From contig SLDE01000136.1 in the NCBI GenBank assembly GCA_007125455.1, forward strand, positions 1 to 23,281: DNA of 23,281 bases. Direction: 5' to 3'. This DNA is from Ectothiorhodospiraceae bacterium. GTDB taxonomy: Bacteria > Pseudomonadota > Gammaproteobacteria > Thiohalomonadales > Thiohalomonadaceae. This document shows, one piece after another, positions 23,170 through 23,281 of this stretch. The position numbers and the translations under genes were made by a program. Positions within the stretch are counted from its first letter, which is position 1, and each line of letters starts with the position of its first letter. A model generated the notes under the pieces. That model was not told the origin of the DNA. It ran no database searches and was given only the letters and a program-made list of their open reading frames with translations.

Positions 23170-23281
23170 GGGACCCCGCTGATCAGAATGATGGGGTCCC
23201 TAGTGGATGGCTCGCTCGGGCTCGCCCCCCTGCGGGCGCGCTAAAGCGCGTCCCCTGCGCTGCGCTGCGGGTCGAATCTAG
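23170..23281 (+). repeat. Interrupted second copy of part of tRNA-Met, with 67-bp GC-rich insert
   Basis: Bases 23187-23204 (AATGATGGGGTCCCTAGT) repeat 23084-23101 of the tRNA exactly, and 23272-23281 (TCGAATCTAG) repeat the next ten tRNA bases 23102-23111. Between the two halves of the copy lie 67 extra bases (23205-23271), GC-rich and palindromic (GGGCGCGCT-AA-AGCGCGTCCC around 23234-23254). The tRNA 5' half is absent, so this is not a functional tRNA. GGGACCCC at 23170-23177 also pairs with GGGGTCCC at 23193-23200. It could be an attachment-site duplicate carrying a later insertion; the window ends inside it. Confidence 0.7.

Noticed and set aside
23187..23281. A second functional tRNA-Met with an intron
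   Set aside because: The 5' half of the tRNA (acceptor, D arm and anticodon) is missing before the repeated segment, so no cloverleaf can form.
1..23281. CRISPR array or prophage genes
   Set aside because: No regularly spaced direct repeats and no phage structural, integrase or transposase genes are visible.

Overview
The window is a GC-rich chromosomal segment from a gammaproteobacterium, with almost no accessory DNA. The gene content and order point there: ibaG-murA-hisG-hisD-hisC next to a DegS/AlgW-type protease, then hemA-prfA-prmC diverging from a TPR lipoprotein-lolB-ispE-tRNA-Gln-prs-rplY-pth-ychF run. The short HisG and this order resemble Pseudomonas and Chromatiales-type lineages more than enterics. 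That placement is inference; the genus cannot be named from sequence alone.

Layout. Positions 1-87 are an inverted-repeat element cut by the window edge. 200-5371 (+) holds ibaG, murA, hisG, hisD and hisC (cell-wall precursor and histidine synthesis), with a hairpin-dense 370-bp repeat block between hisD and hisC. 5566-6717 (-) is the periplasmic protease DegS/AlgW. 6773-8370 (+) holds a Nif3-family metal protein and rsmA, followed by a REP-like palindrome. 8546-15741 is entirely minus strand. In transcription order it holds hemA, prfA, prmC, a small unrecognised protein, moeB/thiF, a JAMM metalloprotease, a possible PC4-like small protein, an HTH/coiled-coil protein and a ferredoxin-reductase-like protein. 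16010-22984 (+) holds the TPR lipoprotein, lolB, ispE, tRNA-Gln, prs, rplY, pth and ychF. The right end has tRNA-Met with a clear promoter and terminator, then an interrupted second copy of part of that tRNA running off the window.

How the genes work together. HisG, HisD and HisC are steps of histidine synthesis, and Prs makes the PRPP that HisG consumes. HemA starts tetrapyrrole synthesis from glutamyl-tRNA. PrfA is the release factor whose GGQ glutamine PrmC methylates. LolB inserts lipoproteins in the outer membrane, and the TPR protein upstream is itself a predicted lipoprotein. RplY, Pth, RsmA and YchF serve the ribosome and translation.

No clearly new multi-gene system is visible. The parts most worth a second look are the interrupted tRNA-Met copy at the right edge, the flavoprotein-like gene whose FAD and NAD motifs are eroded, the MoeB-JAMM-small protein cassette, and the palindrome-rich elements at 3927-4269 and 10022-10199.
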